A DNA stretch of 64,000 bases from Bacillus marinisedimentorum (GTDB taxonomy: Bacteria > Bacillota > Bacilli > Bacillales > Bacillaceae_O), in NCBI RefSeq assembly GCF_001644195.2, contig NZ_LWBL02000051.1, positions 1 to 64,000 of the forward strand, read 5' to 3'. Shown here in pieces: positions 52,824 through 62,209 of this stretch (the first letter of the stretch is position 1; every line of letters starts with the position of its first letter). A program made the translations under genes and the position numbers. Under the pieces are notes generated by a model that was not told the DNA's origin, did not search any database, and saw only the letters and a program-made list of their open reading frames with translations.

Positions 52824-53825
52824 TTAACTTTCAACAGTATCCGCATCAGCCGGAAGCTTCAGCGGCTGGGGCTCAATCAATTCCCCTGTCATAATATCCT
52901 GGACCGGCACTGCTTCCGTGGTCCAGCTCAGCGGAGGGGCCGCTCCCCAGAATGTCGCCCGCTGCGGGTCATCCAGGTGCCATTTCACCGGATCCCAGTC
53001 CGGATCGTTTGTAAAATAATCGCCAGTATATAATTCAAGACGGTTTCCATCCGGATCTCTCACATAGACAAAGAATGCATTGGACGTGCCGTGCCGGCCC
53101 GGCGTCCTTTCAATGTTCGCCGAGAAGCCGGCGGCCGCCAGGTGATCGCATGCATCAAGGATCGACTTGGCATCATCCATCCAAAAGCCGACGTGATGAA
53201 AGCGCGGGCCTTTTTCACTGATCAAGGCCAGATCATGCACACTCGGTTTGCGGTGCATCCACGCTGCCCACATCCGTTCTCCCTCTCCGTATCCGGTTAC
53301 CGTATATTCGGAAGTACGGAAACCGAGGTTGTCGGCATACCAGTCATATAACGTGTTAATGTCTGTGATCAAGCAGTTTGCATGGTCGATTCTTTTGATT
53401 TTCGTATTGCCCTGCAAATGGAACTTTTGCAGCATTCTTTCCGCCTTATCCATTTCGTAAAAAAATTCAACCGGCAGTCCTCCGGGATCCTGAATGCGGA
53501 GGGCCCGGCCCTGGCCCCGTTCTTCTCCTGGCTTTATCCATTTTTTCGCTACACCGAGCTTGCTGAACATTTTATCCAGTTCATCCAGATCCTCATCGGC
53601 ACTTACCCGATATGATATATGGTTGAGGCTGGCCTGCTCCCCTTTTGTCAGGACAAGGCAATGATGGTTTGCATCCTCAAGGGCACGTAGATAGAGATGG
53701 CGATCATCCGATTCTGTAACGATCAACCCAAGTCCGTCGACATAAAATTCCTTTGCGCGTTCCAAATCGGTAACTGTCACTTCCGCGTGATGAAGCCTGA
53801 CGATATCAAATGGTTTCTTTTCCAT
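52824..53825 (-). CDS. hpaD: Extradiol dioxygenase, 3,4-dihydroxyphenylacetate 2,3-dioxygenase type
   Basis: A 333-residue vicinal-oxygen-chelate dioxygenase with two domains. Metal ligands are visible in the C-terminal half: His in KRIDHANCLITD, His in GPRFHHVGFWMDD and Glu in GNRLELYTGDY. The enzyme cleaves homoprotocatechuate (3,4-dihydroxyphenylacetate) to 5-carboxymethyl-2-hydroxymuconate semialdehyde. The neighbouring hpaB (its substrate producer) and hpaE (its product consumer) support this assignment over a plain catechol 2,3-dioxygenase. It lies 36 nt downstream of hpaB and is the last gene before the terminator. Confidence 0.88.
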   Translation of the reverse strand: MEKKPFDIVRLHHAEVTVTDLERAKEFYVDGLGLIVTESDDRHLYLRALEDANHHCLVLTKGEQASLNHISYRVSADEDLDELDKMFSKLGVAKKWIKPGEERGQGRALRIQDPGGLPVEFFYEMDKAERMLQKFHLQGNTKIKRIDHANCLITDINTLYDWYADNLGFRTSEYTVTGYGEGERMWAAWMHRKPSVHDLALISEKGPRFHHVGFWMDDAKSILDACDHLAAAGFSANIERTPGRHGTSNAFFVYVRDPDGNRLELYTGDYFTNDPDWDPVKWHLDDPQRATFWGAAPPLSWTTEAVPVQDIMTGELIEPQPLKLPADADTVES

Positions 53826-53861
53826 CCGTTTGCTCCTTCCTTATGAAATGATCCATCCGCT

Positions 53862-55349
53862 CTATGCCTTGATCGCCGATATGCCTGACCGCTTTTTAGC
53901 CCGCTCCAGGAATGCCTGGATATGCTGTTTGTACGGCTCCTTGTTGTACTGATCATAATAAATATTGGACATGCGTACAGGATCGCCGAAGAAGTAGTAT
54001 TCGTAGAGGACCTGACGGTTTCCAAAGGCACTGATCGCGACATCCCAGGCCAGGCGGAACAACTGCACCCGTTCATATCCATCTATATTTGCCCCTTGCA
54101 TGTATCTATGCATTAACGGCCCGATCTCCTCGTTTTCGAAGTCTTGATGGGTCGGAATGGCCATCAGTCCCGAAGCGCCAAGTGTCCGGACAATTTCTAC
54201 CAGACGCGGGTACATTTTCGGGTACCAGTTTCTTGCAGCATCCAGCGGAGCAAAATCCGGCGTCATATTTCCGTATTGATCGATTGCGGCATTATGTTCA
54301 GCCCGGTACAGATGTGACTTCATCACCTCGAGCGTGACCATTACTTCGGACGCCTTTTCTTTAACATGCTGGAACCTTTCGATGCCGATTGCGTCAATGA
54401 TGCTCAAAATCACGCCAAGGACAAATTCCGTTTTGGCGACATTTTTGGCAATGACCTGGTGGGACATATGGACAACTGCATTCGTTTCGCGGTATGTGCG
54501 GTTGCAGACATCGGAGTTTTCCGCCACAAAGACGCGCTCCCATGGAATGAAGGCGTTATCGAAGACGACGATCGCATCGCTTTCATCGAACTGGGCGCCA
54601 AGGGGGTGCTCCCACTGATTCCGGCCGTAATCAAATGATTCACGTGAATAGAAGTTGACGCCAGGTGTATTGTTGGCAACACCGAATGCAACTGAATACG
54701 GATCATCCTGAGAAGATGCTTTGTTTAACGTCGACGGAAATACAACAAGCTCATCTGTGATGCCGCCCAGTGTTGCAAGCAGCCGGCAGCCCGACACGTA
54801 TATGCCGTCGAGATCCTTTTTCACAATCCTCGCAGAGACATACGGATCCTTTTGTTCATGCTGTGCTTTTGAGCGGTTTACCTGGGGATGGATAAGCGTA
54901 TGGGTGAGACTTAAATCTTTTTCACGGCACATTTCATAGTAATTCCGGGCGTTGGCTCCGAAATCGATGCCGTCTTTATTGGCCTTGCTGAAAAAGTCAC
55001 CAGCGGTTCCGAATGCCATCAGGCTCGTGTTGATGTAGTCAGGTGAGCGGCCCATCATCCCGCCTGTATGGCCGGCCCATTCCGACACCATCTCCCGGCG
55101 GGCAATGAGGTCCTCTTTTGATTTCGGCGCGATAAAAGACAGTCCGACAGGGTCGCCTGTAACAGGTGATGTATAAAGCATCTTGTCGGCCTTTTCATGT
55201 TGAAGATCATAAAGTTCGGCAACGGACTGCACCACATTTTTAAAAGATGGGTGTTCTGTCACATCGTCTATTTTCTGCCCGTCAATATAGACATTGTTCT
55301 TCGCTTTCTTTAGACCTTCAATATATTGCTGGCCTGTTCGTGCTCCCAT
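53862..55349 (-). CDS. hpaB: 4-hydroxyphenylacetate 3-monooxygenase, oxygenase component
   Basis: A 495-residue FADH2-dependent hydroxylase. Family stretches include RTGQQYIEGLKKAKNNVYID, RSPDYINTSLMAFGTA, SYDPYSVAFGVANNTPGV-like text as QDDPYSVAFGVANNTPGVNF, and FDNAFIPWERVFV. It hydroxylates 4-hydroxyphenylacetate to homoprotocatechuate using reduced flavin supplied by a reductase. ATG 55349 is preferred over 55376 because GAAGGGGG lies 7-8 nt before it. The reductase HpaC is not obvious. The FMN split-barrel protein at 56856 is a possible partner. Confidence 0.92.
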   Translation of the reverse strand: MGARTGQQYIEGLKKAKNNVYIDGQKIDDVTEHPSFKNVVQSVAELYDLQHEKADKMLYTSPVTGDPVGLSFIAPKSKEDLIARREMVSEWAGHTGGMMGRSPDYINTSLMAFGTAGDFFSKANKDGIDFGANARNYYEMCREKDLSLTHTLIHPQVNRSKAQHEQKDPYVSARIVKKDLDGIYVSGCRLLATLGGITDELVVFPSTLNKASSQDDPYSVAFGVANNTPGVNFYSRESFDYGRNQWEHPLGAQFDESDAIVVFDNAFIPWERVFVAENSDVCNRTYRETNAVVHMSHQVIAKNVAKTEFVLGVILSIIDAIGIERFQHVKEKASEVMVTLEVMKSHLYRAEHNAAIDQYGNMTPDFAPLDAARNWYPKMYPRLVEIVRTLGASGLMAIPTHQDFENEEIGPLMHRYMQGANIDGYERVQLFRLAWDVAISAFGNRQVLYEYYFFGDPVRMSNIYYDQYNKEPYKQHIQAFLERAKKRSGISAIKA

Positions 55350-55404
55350 TCTGAATTCCCCCTTCAAAATAATCAAACAGAATATTCAAACAAATGATTC
55401 CGCA

Positions 55405-56826
55405 TCAATTCCTGTTCCAGACAACCAGTTTCATTTCCATCATTTCTTCCATGGCATACTTGATGCCTTCCCGCCCCATTCCGCTTTGCTTGACGCCTCC
55501 ATATGGCATCTGGTCAACCCGGAACGTCGGAATATCATTGATCATGACGCCGCCGACATGCAGCTGTTCAGCCGCATCCAGCGCTGTCGGAACGTGATCT
55601 GTGTAGATGCCGGCCTGCAGGCCGTATGGGGAGTCATTCACAAGATTGATAGCCTCCTTGACGCTTCCGACCGAGTTGATCAGGACGATCGGCGCAAAAA
55701 CCTCCTGGCAGGACACTTTCAAATCCTTGTCGGCATCGAGGATGACTGTCGGCTCAAGCATCTGTCCGTCAGTTTTCCCGCCCGCTGCAACCTTCGCCCC
55801 GTGCTGTTCCGCTTCTTTTATCCAATCGAGCGTCCGCTCCACATCGCCGCTGGTGATTAATGCGGACAGGTCGGTTTGTTCACTTAATGGATCGCCTGTT
55901 TTCATTTTCCGAGTTTCTTCAATAAATGCGTCAACGAATGGTTTATAAATCTCCTCATGTACGTAGACGCGCTGCAAGGAAATGCAAACCTGCCCCTGGA
56001 AGGCGAATGCGCCAGTGACACACCTGTTGATGATCTTCGGAATGTCGGCATGCTTATCGACGATCACCGCCGAGTTGGATCCCAGTTCGAGCAGAACCCG
56101 CTTCAAACCGGCTTTGTTGCGGATGCCGATCCCGACTGCAGGGCTGCCGGTAAAGGTGATGACATTGACCCTTGAATCCGTGACAATCTTATCGCCGACT
56201 GTCCTTCCGCTTCCTGTCACGACATTGAGCGCTCCTGCCGGCAGCCCGGCTTCCTCGAACAAACCGGCAATGAAAAAGGCGGACAGCGGTGTTTGGGAGG
56301 CCGGTTTCAATACGACACTGTTTCCTGAAGCAAATGCAGGTCCCAGCTTATGGGCAACAAGGTTCATCGGAAAGTTGAACGGGGTGATGGCCCCGACGAC
56401 ACCGAGCGGTTCATAATCCGTGTATGCAATCCGGCCGGTCCCGCCCGCTGCTGCATCCATGCGGATCGTTTCACCGTGGATGCGTTTGGCTTCTTCCGAC
56501 GAAAATTTATACGTTTCGATTGTCCTGGCAATTTCTCCGCGTGCTGTTTTGATTGGTTTTGCCGCTTCCTCTGCAATAATGGCAGCCGCTTCCTCTTTTC
56601 TCTCCTCAAGTAGATCAGCCACTTTTTCAAGGATCGCCGCCCGCTGATAAGCTGGAAGCCCTTTCATTTTTTCCTTTGCCTCGTAGGCAGCGGCAATGGC
56701 CCGGTCTGTTTCCTCTTCTGAGGCAGCAGGGATTTCGGCAAGCACTTCACCGGAATAAGGCGCGGTAAGTTCCCGGTATTCCGTACTTTCAATCCAGCTG
56801 CCGCCAATGAATAGCTTTTTTTTCAC
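55405..56826 (-). CDS. NAD(P)-dependent aldehyde dehydrogenase
   Basis: A 473-residue aldehyde dehydrogenase. GAITPFNFPMNLVAHKLGPA and VITFTGSPAVGIGIR form the cofactor site, the general base Glu is in VLLELGSNSAVI, and the catalytic Cys is in FQGQVCISLQRVYV. The -CISLQR- context resembles lactaldehyde, glyceraldehyde or succinate-semialdehyde-type members rather than HpaE. It lies between hpaB and the FMN protein gene in the hpa cluster. It could oxidise succinic semialdehyde formed at the end of the pathway, but that is inference. Starts at GTG 56826. Confidence 0.82.
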   Translation of the reverse strand: MKKKLFIGGSWIESTEYRELTAPYSGEVLAEIPAASEEETDRAIAAAYEAKEKMKGLPAYQRAAILEKVADLLEERKEEAAAIIAEEAAKPIKTARGEIARTIETYKFSSEEAKRIHGETIRMDAAAGGTGRIAYTDYEPLGVVGAITPFNFPMNLVAHKLGPAFASGNSVVLKPASQTPLSAFFIAGLFEEAGLPAGALNVVTGSGRTVGDKIVTDSRVNVITFTGSPAVGIGIRNKAGLKRVLLELGSNSAVIVDKHADIPKIINRCVTGAFAFQGQVCISLQRVYVHEEIYKPFVDAFIEETRKMKTGDPLSEQTDLSALITSGDVERTLDWIKEAEQHGAKVAAGGKTDGQMLEPTVILDADKDLKVSCQEVFAPIVLINSVGSVKEAINLVNDSPYGLQAGIYTDHVPTALDAAEQLHVGGVMINDIPTFRVDQMPYGGVKQSGMGREGIKYAMEEMMEMKLVVWNRN

Positions 56827-56855
56827 TTCAGCACCTCACCATCAAAAATAGTCCA

Positions 56856-57317
56856 TTATTTCATTAACGCTTTATACACTTCATCATCAAGCTTCTTTGC
56901 TTTTTCCGGGTTATAGGTCTTTACGAATTGGGGCACCTGCGTGATCTTCGCACCCCAGAACATGCTTTCAAACACCTGGCTCACTTTCACTTCCACTTTG
57001 GTAAGCTTCAAGGAAACACCCGGCATCGGCTCTTCAAGAATGCTCGCTTTCCCTTTTATGGAATAAACGGTTTCACCTGCAATGACAGTAAGGATAACAT
57101 TTGGGTTATGCCTGATATTTTCCAGCATCCTGGACTGGGTTGTCACACTGAAACGGACATGTTCACTGTCCGCCGGCTTCACCCACGAGATGGCAGTGAG
57201 ATTTGGCACAGGCTCTGATGCATCAATTGTCGATAACAGCACCAGGTTTTCGTTTTCCAGAAACTCGGTCAATTCATCCGTTAACGTGGTCAACGGGTCT
57301 GTTTTCGGCAAATTCAT
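56856..57317 (-). CDS. FMN-binding split-barrel (PNPOx-like) protein
   Basis: A 153-residue protein of the pyridoxamine-5'-phosphate-oxidase-like split-barrel fold (LVLLSTIDASEPVPNLTAIS, RFSVTTQSRMLENIRHNPNV). It binds flavin or a related cofactor in most relatives. In this cluster it may be a flavin reductase or flavin carrier for HpaB (HpaC-like role), but the sequence is not a classical HpaC. GGAAGG precedes ATG 57317. The coding region overlaps the end of livF by about 44 nt. Confidence 0.7.
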   Translation of the reverse strand: MNLPKTDPLTTLTDELTEFLENENLVLLSTIDASEPVPNLTAISWVKPADSEHVRFSVTTQSRMLENIRHNPNVILTVIAGETVYSIKGKASILEEPMPGVSLKLTKVEVKVSQVFESMFWGAKITQVPQFVKTYNPEKAKKLDDEVYKALMK

Positions 57318-58080
57318 CTTCCTTCCATTCTTTTATTTCCTTACGGACAGCATTTTTTTTGGACTGCTTTTTCCCGAAATAGGCCTCCTGGACGCGCGGG
57401 TCTGTCAGCAGCTCTTTTGCAGTCCCATTTATGAAGATTTCGCCGCGCTCGAGGACGCTTGCCCTGTCTGCGATGGCTAAAGCTGCCCTTACGTTTTGTT
57501 CCACAAGGATGATGGTGGTTCCGCGTTCTTTACAGAGGCTCCTCAGGACGTTCATAATATCCTTTACGATCAGGGGAGCGAGGCCGAGTGAAGGTTCATC
57601 AAGCATCAGGAGTTTTGGCTGTGCCATAATCCCCCTGCCGATGGCAAGCATTTGCTGTTCCCCGCCTGATAAAAGACCTCCTGGCCGGTCAAGCATCTGC
57701 GCCAGCCTCGGAAAAATGTCCAGAACCGTCTGCATGTCGCGTTTCACGGTCGCTTTATCCTTTTTGTAGCGGTGGAACGCACCCAGCATCAAATTGTCCT
57801 GAACGGAGATTGAGTCAAATATTTGCCTTCTTTCAGGAACAAGGCTGATACCGTTTGCGACCGTCTCCCTGACACCTTTATTCGCAAGCTCCTTGCCCTT
57901 TAACCTGATGCTTCCGTGCCTTGCTTCGTAAACGCCGGAAAGGGTGCCGAGCAATGTGCTCTTGCCTGCTCCGTTAGAGCCGACAATGCTGTACAGCTCA
58001 CCTTCCTCCAGTTCAAAACTGACACCTTTCAGGACATGAAGATAGCCATGGTAAGTATGCAGGCCTTCAACTTTAAGCAT
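57274..58080 (-). CDS. livF: Liv-type ABC transporter ATP-binding protein (LivF)
   Basis: A 268-residue ATPase. Walker A GSNGAGKST, signature LLSGGEQQMLAIGRGIM and Walker B LLMLDEPSLGLAP are intact. About 30 extra residues at the C-terminus (KKQSKKNAVRKEIKEWKEDE onward) exceed the usual LivF length and overlap the next gene. The start at 58080 lies 8 nt inside the end of livG, with GAGGAG upstream. One of two ATPases of the Liv-type importer in this operon. Confidence 0.88.
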   Translation of the reverse strand: MLKVEGLHTYHGYLHVLKGVSFELEEGELYSIVGSNGAGKSTLLGTLSGVYEARHGSIRLKGKELANKGVRETVANGISLVPERRQIFDSISVQDNLMLGAFHRYKKDKATVKRDMQTVLDIFPRLAQMLDRPGGLLSGGEQQMLAIGRGIMAQPKLLMLDEPSLGLAPLIVKDIMNVLRSLCKERGTTIILVEQNVRAALAIADRASVLERGEIFINGTAKELLTDPRVQEAYFGKKQSKKNAVRKEIKEWKEDEFAENRPVDHVNG

Positions 58081-58858
58081 GGACAATCTCCTCTCTCTCG
58101 TCACCGAGATATGCCTTAATGACAGCAGCATTTTGATAAATCTCTTCCGGCGTCCCACTCCCGATCTGGATGCCGTTATCAAGGACAAGGATCCGGTCAG
58201 AGATTGCCATGACCGTTTCGATGTCATGTTCCACGAACATGAAGGTCATGCCCTTTTGCTTCATAAGCAAAATGACATCGACAAGCCGTTCTGTTTCCTG
58301 GGCATTCAACCCTGCCATCGGCTCGTCAAGCAAAATCATGGCCGGATCAGAAGCGGATGCCCTGGCAATTTCAAGCAGTCGCTGATTCCCATATGGAAGG
58401 GTTTCCGCTTTTTCATAAGCAAGATGGGCAATGCCCACCTGTTCCAGGCACTTCAGCGCAAGCTCCGCCGTCTTCCTTTCTTCCCTGAAAACGCCGGGAA
58501 GCCTGAATCCTGCCCCAAGAAGCCCCGTTTTCAAACGGATATGGGCTCCTGTCATGACATTTTCGATGACAGACATATTTTTGAAAATTTCAAGATTCTG
58601 AAATGTGCGGGTGATCCCGGCACGCGCAATGCGATAAGGCGGCTGTCCAGTTATGTTTTTACCTTGAAACCGTATGCTCCCGGATGTACTCGGCAGAACG
58701 CCGGAAATCATATTCAGAAGCGTTGTCTTGCCTGCTCCGTTCGGCCCGATCACAGCAAAGATTTCACCCTGTTCCACCTTAAAAGACGTATTGTTGACAG
58801 CGAGTACTCCGCCAAATTGTTTGGTCAGGTTCTCCACATGCAAGAATGGGGCGCTCAT
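58073..58858 (-). CDS. livG: Liv-type ABC transporter ATP-binding protein (LivG)
   Basis: A 261-residue ATPase: Walker A IGPNGAGKTT, signature LPYGNQRLLEIARA (the LivG variant of LSGGQ) and Walker B MILLDEPMAGLNAQE. It pairs with LivF. The start overlaps the livM stop by four nt. The Liv-type importer is normally for branched-chain amino acids, but its location inside the hpa cluster suggests an aromatic acid substrate. Confidence 0.9.
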   Translation of the reverse strand: MSAPFLHVENLTKQFGGVLAVNNTSFKVEQGEIFAVIGPNGAGKTTLLNMISGVLPSTSGSIRFQGKNITGQPPYRIARAGITRTFQNLEIFKNMSVIENVMTGAHIRLKTGLLGAGFRLPGVFREERKTAELALKCLEQVGIAHLAYEKAETLPYGNQRLLEIARASASDPAMILLDEPMAGLNAQETERLVDVILLMKQKGMTFMFVEHDIETVMAISDRILVLDNGIQIGSGTPEEIYQNAAVIKAYLGDEREEIVHA

Positions 58859-59913
58859 TGTTTTCCACCCCCTGAATTGATTTGTTCCCTGGCTGCCGCT
58901 GCATCCTGAATAGGCGGCTTTCTGTCAGGTTTAAGTCTTGACGCCAGCTTTGAGAAGGTCGGCATCAGGCCGTTCGGCATGTATATCAGCGTCACGACAA
59001 GCAAAAGGCCGAAGAAAACGATCTCAAACTCCCCGCCTGCACTCGGATAAATAAGCGGTATCGTGCTTTTCAGCACCTCGCTCAGCATGACAAACACAAA
59101 CGCGCCGATGACCGCACCCCAGATGCTGCTCACTCCTCCGATCACAACCATGATCAGAAAATAAATCGATGTCATCGCATCGAACAACTGCGGATTGATG
59201 AACGTGACGTAATGTGCATATAAACTGCCTGAAACCGAAGCAAATACTGCACTCAGCACAAAGACCTGTAGTTTGTTTTTCATGATGTTGATTCCAAGTG
59301 CATCCGCAGCCACTTCGCTTCCTTCAATAGAGCGCAGCGCCCTTCCGGTTCTCGACTGAATCATGTTGCGCGAAAATAAAAGGGCCGCAATCACAAATGC
59401 CCAAACGAGATAAAAATAACGGAAGTCACTGTTCATTTCCAGCGATCCGATATTGAGTACAGGAATGCCGAAAAAACCATTCATTCCGCCTGTCAACTCA
59501 CGAAGTTCCTTAAAAGCGGTGTACATGATGACACCAAATCCCAGTGTCGCCAGTGCCAGATAGTGCCCTTTCAGCTTGAATGTCGGGATGCCGACAATGA
59601 AGGCAATCAGGCTGGAAAGCACGGCACCGGCAGCCATCCCGAGCCATGGCGAGAGGCCGTATGTTCCGCTGATGACAGCGGACATGTAGGCCCCGATTCC
59701 GTAAAATGCAGCATGGCCGAGGGAAATTTGGCCGGCATAGCCCATCAGAAGGCTGAGGCCGACAGCGACAAGCGAGTAAAATCCAATGACAATGAACATG
59801 CTCAACAGGTAGTTGGACTGGGCAGCAAGCGGTATCGCAAAGATAACCGCGGCAAATAGGAGAGGGCCAAGCAAGCTTCTGTTATACACTCTTCCAAGAT
59901 TGTTGTCTTTCAC
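58855..59913 (-). CDS. livM: Liv-type ABC transporter permease (LivM)
   Basis: A 352-residue permease with about ten hydrophobic segments and the family stretch VGLSLLMGYAGQISLGHAAF. A later YFLIMVVIGGVSSIWGAVIG is also typical. Starts at GTG 59913 with GGGGGAGATG upstream, 14 nt after livH. Confidence 0.9.
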   Translation of the reverse strand: MKDNNLGRVYNRSLLGPLLFAAVIFAIPLAAQSNYLLSMFIVIGFYSLVAVGLSLLMGYAGQISLGHAAFYGIGAYMSAVISGTYGLSPWLGMAAGAVLSSLIAFIVGIPTFKLKGHYLALATLGFGVIMYTAFKELRELTGGMNGFFGIPVLNIGSLEMNSDFRYFYLVWAFVIAALLFSRNMIQSRTGRALRSIEGSEVAADALGINIMKNKLQVFVLSAVFASVSGSLYAHYVTFINPQLFDAMTSIYFLIMVVIGGVSSIWGAVIGAFVFVMLSEVLKSTIPLIYPSAGGEFEIVFFGLLLVVTLIYMPNGLMPTFSKLASRLKPDRKPPIQDAAAAREQINSGGGKQ

Positions 59914-59927
59914 GCCATCTCCCCCTT

Positions 59928-60809
59928 TTACACCCGTTTTCCAGTGGCTTTTGCAAACAATCCGTTAGGCATGAAGAAAAGAATCAGGAGCAGCAGACCG
60001 AAACTTACGGCATCTTTCATGCCTGAAGACCATAGTCCTTCAGTGAAGGCTTCCAAAATGCCGATGAGAAATGCTCCGATGACGGCTGCCGGCGCATTTG
60101 TAAGGCCGCCGATGACCGCTGCAACAAACGCCTTCATTCCGAGCATCATCCCCATGCTGTAGGAAGCACCTGAAATCGGGGCAATGATAATGCCCGCGAT
60201 TGCACCGACTCCGGCGCTGATTGCAATGGTGATCAATGACATTTTCTCAGGATTGATCCCCATCAGCCTGGCAGCAAACTTATTGACGACACATGCTGTA
60301 AGAGCTTTCCCAAGATAGGTCTTATCGAAAAAGTATCCCATGATGAACACGCTGATGAGCGAAATGCCGATAGCCCAGATGCTCTGTGGGAGCAGAACCG
60401 CCTGAAGGATGGTGATCGGCTCATTTTTTGTAAAAGGCTGCAGGGACTGAGGCTGGGTTCCCCAGATTAAAATCGCAACCCCTCTTAATGCAATTGACAC
60501 ACCAATTGTAATAATGATCAATGTCGGAACGGACGAACCTCTTGCCGGGTAAATCGCTGTCCGTTCAAACAATGCTCCTACAGCCGAGACGATCAATACA
60601 GCAAGGATGACGGCTGCCAAAAGCGGCAGCCCCATCCCTGTAAGGGAAATGCTGATCAATGCACCTAGCATCGCAAATTCCCCCTGGGCGAAGTTAAGCA
60701 CCCCTGTCACGTTGTAGGTGACGACAAATCCGATGGCGATCAGAGCATAGATGCTTCCGATCGTCATTCCTGAAAACAGCAATTGTATAATCTGGCTGAG
60801 TACTTCCAC
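59928..60809 (-). CDS. livH: Liv-type ABC transporter permease (LivH)
   Basis: A 293-residue permease with about eight hydrophobic segments: FSGMTIGSIYALIAIGFVV, NVTGVLNFAQGEFAMLGALI, and the conserved GMKAFVAAVIGGLTNAPAAV. Starts at GTG 60809 with GGGGAGGG upstream. It lies between livK and livM. Confidence 0.9.
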   Translation of the reverse strand: MEVLSQIIQLLFSGMTIGSIYALIAIGFVVTYNVTGVLNFAQGEFAMLGALISISLTGMGLPLLAAVILAVLIVSAVGALFERTAIYPARGSSVPTLIIITIGVSIALRGVAILIWGTQPQSLQPFTKNEPITILQAVLLPQSIWAIGISLISVFIMGYFFDKTYLGKALTACVVNKFAARLMGINPEKMSLITIAISAGVGAIAGIIIAPISGASYSMGMMLGMKAFVAAVIGGLTNAPAAVIGAFLIGILEAFTEGLWSSGMKDAVSFGLLLLILFFMPNGLFAKATGKRV

Positions 60810-60821
60810 AATCCCTCCCCC

Positions 60822-62012
60822 TTATTCTTTAATAGTCCAGTTACCGTCCTTGACTTCAATCATGATAAGGGAATCACTGCCAAGCCCGTTATGGTCATCC
60901 GCACTCATATTGAAGACACCGCTGATGCCGACAAAGTCCGTTGTGTTTTCGAGGGCTTTTTTAATCGCCTCACGATCTTCTCCGCCTTCTTCAATCGCCT
61001 GCTTCAGCACCTGGATTCCGTCCCATGCATGGCCTGCGAACGCACTTGCCGGATAACCGAATTTCTCTTCAAAGTCATCTTTGAACGTTGTGATCGTCTC
61101 TTTTTGCTTGTCTGAGTCAGCAAGCTGGTCCGCTACAAGGATTCTTCCGGCCGGGAAAACAACCCCTTCCGCCGCATCTCCGGCAAGCTCCAGGAACTTT
61201 GAGGAAGCGATGCCGTGGCTTTCAACAACCGGAATATCCATGTTCAGTTCATGGATGTTTTTTGTGACAACAGCTGATTCCTGTGCCGTTCCCCAGACGA
61301 TTACCGCATCAGGGTTCGCCTTCTTAACCCTTGTCAGCATGGCTTTGGCATCGTTGACCGTCGCTTCAAATTCCTCTTCAATTACGGCTTCAACGCCATA
61401 ATCCGGAGACAGCTGCATAAATTCCTCATGCCCGCTTGTCCCGAATGAATTTGCTACGTTGAGCCAGGCAACCTTTGTCAGGTTTTCACTTTTCAGGTAC
61501 TCAAGGACTTTTGGTATGACAACGTCGTCCCCTTGTGCCGTTTTGAATACCCATTCCCTGCTCGATCCGTCTGAAGGATTGTTGATCTGTTTGCTTGCCG
61601 CCAGGGAAACGAACGGCACTTTCGCTTTCATTGCCTGCGGAAGCATCGCGAGGGTATTTCCGCTTGTAGTGCCACCCACAATCGCCAGAACCTTGTCCTG
61701 TTCAATAAGCTTTTTCATCGAAAGGACCGCTTCATTCTGGTCGGATTTGCTGTCATACGCGATGAGCTCCACTTTTTTGCCGTTTATGCCGCCGGCTTCG
61801 TTGATTTGTTCAGCCAGCATTTTGGCGGTGTCCATCTCCCCTTTGCCAAGCGGGGCCGCTCCTCCGGAAGCAGCAAAAATGCCCCCTATTTTAATGACAT
61901 CTTCTCCTCCGCCGCCTCCTGTTGATGCAGTTTTCGTTTTAGTTTCAGAACCGCATGCTGCCAGAGCGATAATCAAAAGGATGCTCATCAGTACAACTGT
62001 TACCTTTTTCAT
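60822..62012 (-). CDS. livK: Liv-type substrate-binding lipoprotein (LivK)
   Basis: A 396-residue periplasmic-binding-type lipoprotein. The signal peptide ends in the lipobox LIIALAAC (cysteine at about residue 20). The type I binding fold includes IKIGGIFAASGGAAPLGKGE, YDSKSDQNEAVLSMKKLIEQ and VGGTTSGNTLAMLPQA. It determines transporter specificity. The hpa context suggests 4-hydroxyphenylacetate or a similar aromatic acid. AAGGAGAAGGGGGAG precedes ATG 62012. A MITE-like element lies immediately upstream. Confidence 0.88.
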   Translation of the reverse strand: MKKVTVVLMSILLIIALAACGSETKTKTASTGGGGGEDVIKIGGIFAASGGAAPLGKGEMDTAKMLAEQINEAGGINGKKVELIAYDSKSDQNEAVLSMKKLIEQDKVLAIVGGTTSGNTLAMLPQAMKAKVPFVSLAASKQINNPSDGSSREWVFKTAQGDDVVIPKVLEYLKSENLTKVAWLNVANSFGTSGHEEFMQLSPDYGVEAVIEEEFEATVNDAKAMLTRVKKANPDAVIVWGTAQESAVVTKNIHELNMDIPVVESHGIASSKFLELAGDAAEGVVFPAGRILVADQLADSDKQKETITTFKDDFEEKFGYPASAFAGHAWDGIQVLKQAIEEGGEDREAIKKALENTTDFVGISGVFNMSADDHNGLGSDSLIMIEVKDGNWTIKE

Positions 62013-62042
62013 TCGTTCTCCCCCTTCTCCTTTATAAAAGAT

Positions 62043-62203
62043 TGCTCTGTTAAGCTTAATGTTGATAACAGCGGTCAATATCGCCGTATTCAGTGCGGGC
62101 CTCCCTTATACTCCGGGACCTTGATTTGCCCGCTCTTCCGCCGAAGAACTGCCGCTTTGACTCCAATTTCCGATTTGAAAACCTGCATTGAATTAACACA
62201 GCC
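62043..62203. mobile_element. MITE-like element, about 160 bp, upstream of livK
   Basis: Ends TGCTCTGTTAA (left) and TTAACACAGCC (right, inverted GGCTGTGTTAA) resemble the termini of the 311-bp element at 38803. The interior (TGATAACAGCGGTCAATAT, GCCCGCTCTTCCGCCGAAGA) has no gene. No clear target duplication remains, so the insertion is probably older. It separates the livK start from its RibF-like upstream neighbour by 198 nt. Confidence 0.6.
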
Positions 62204-62209
62204 CTCAAA

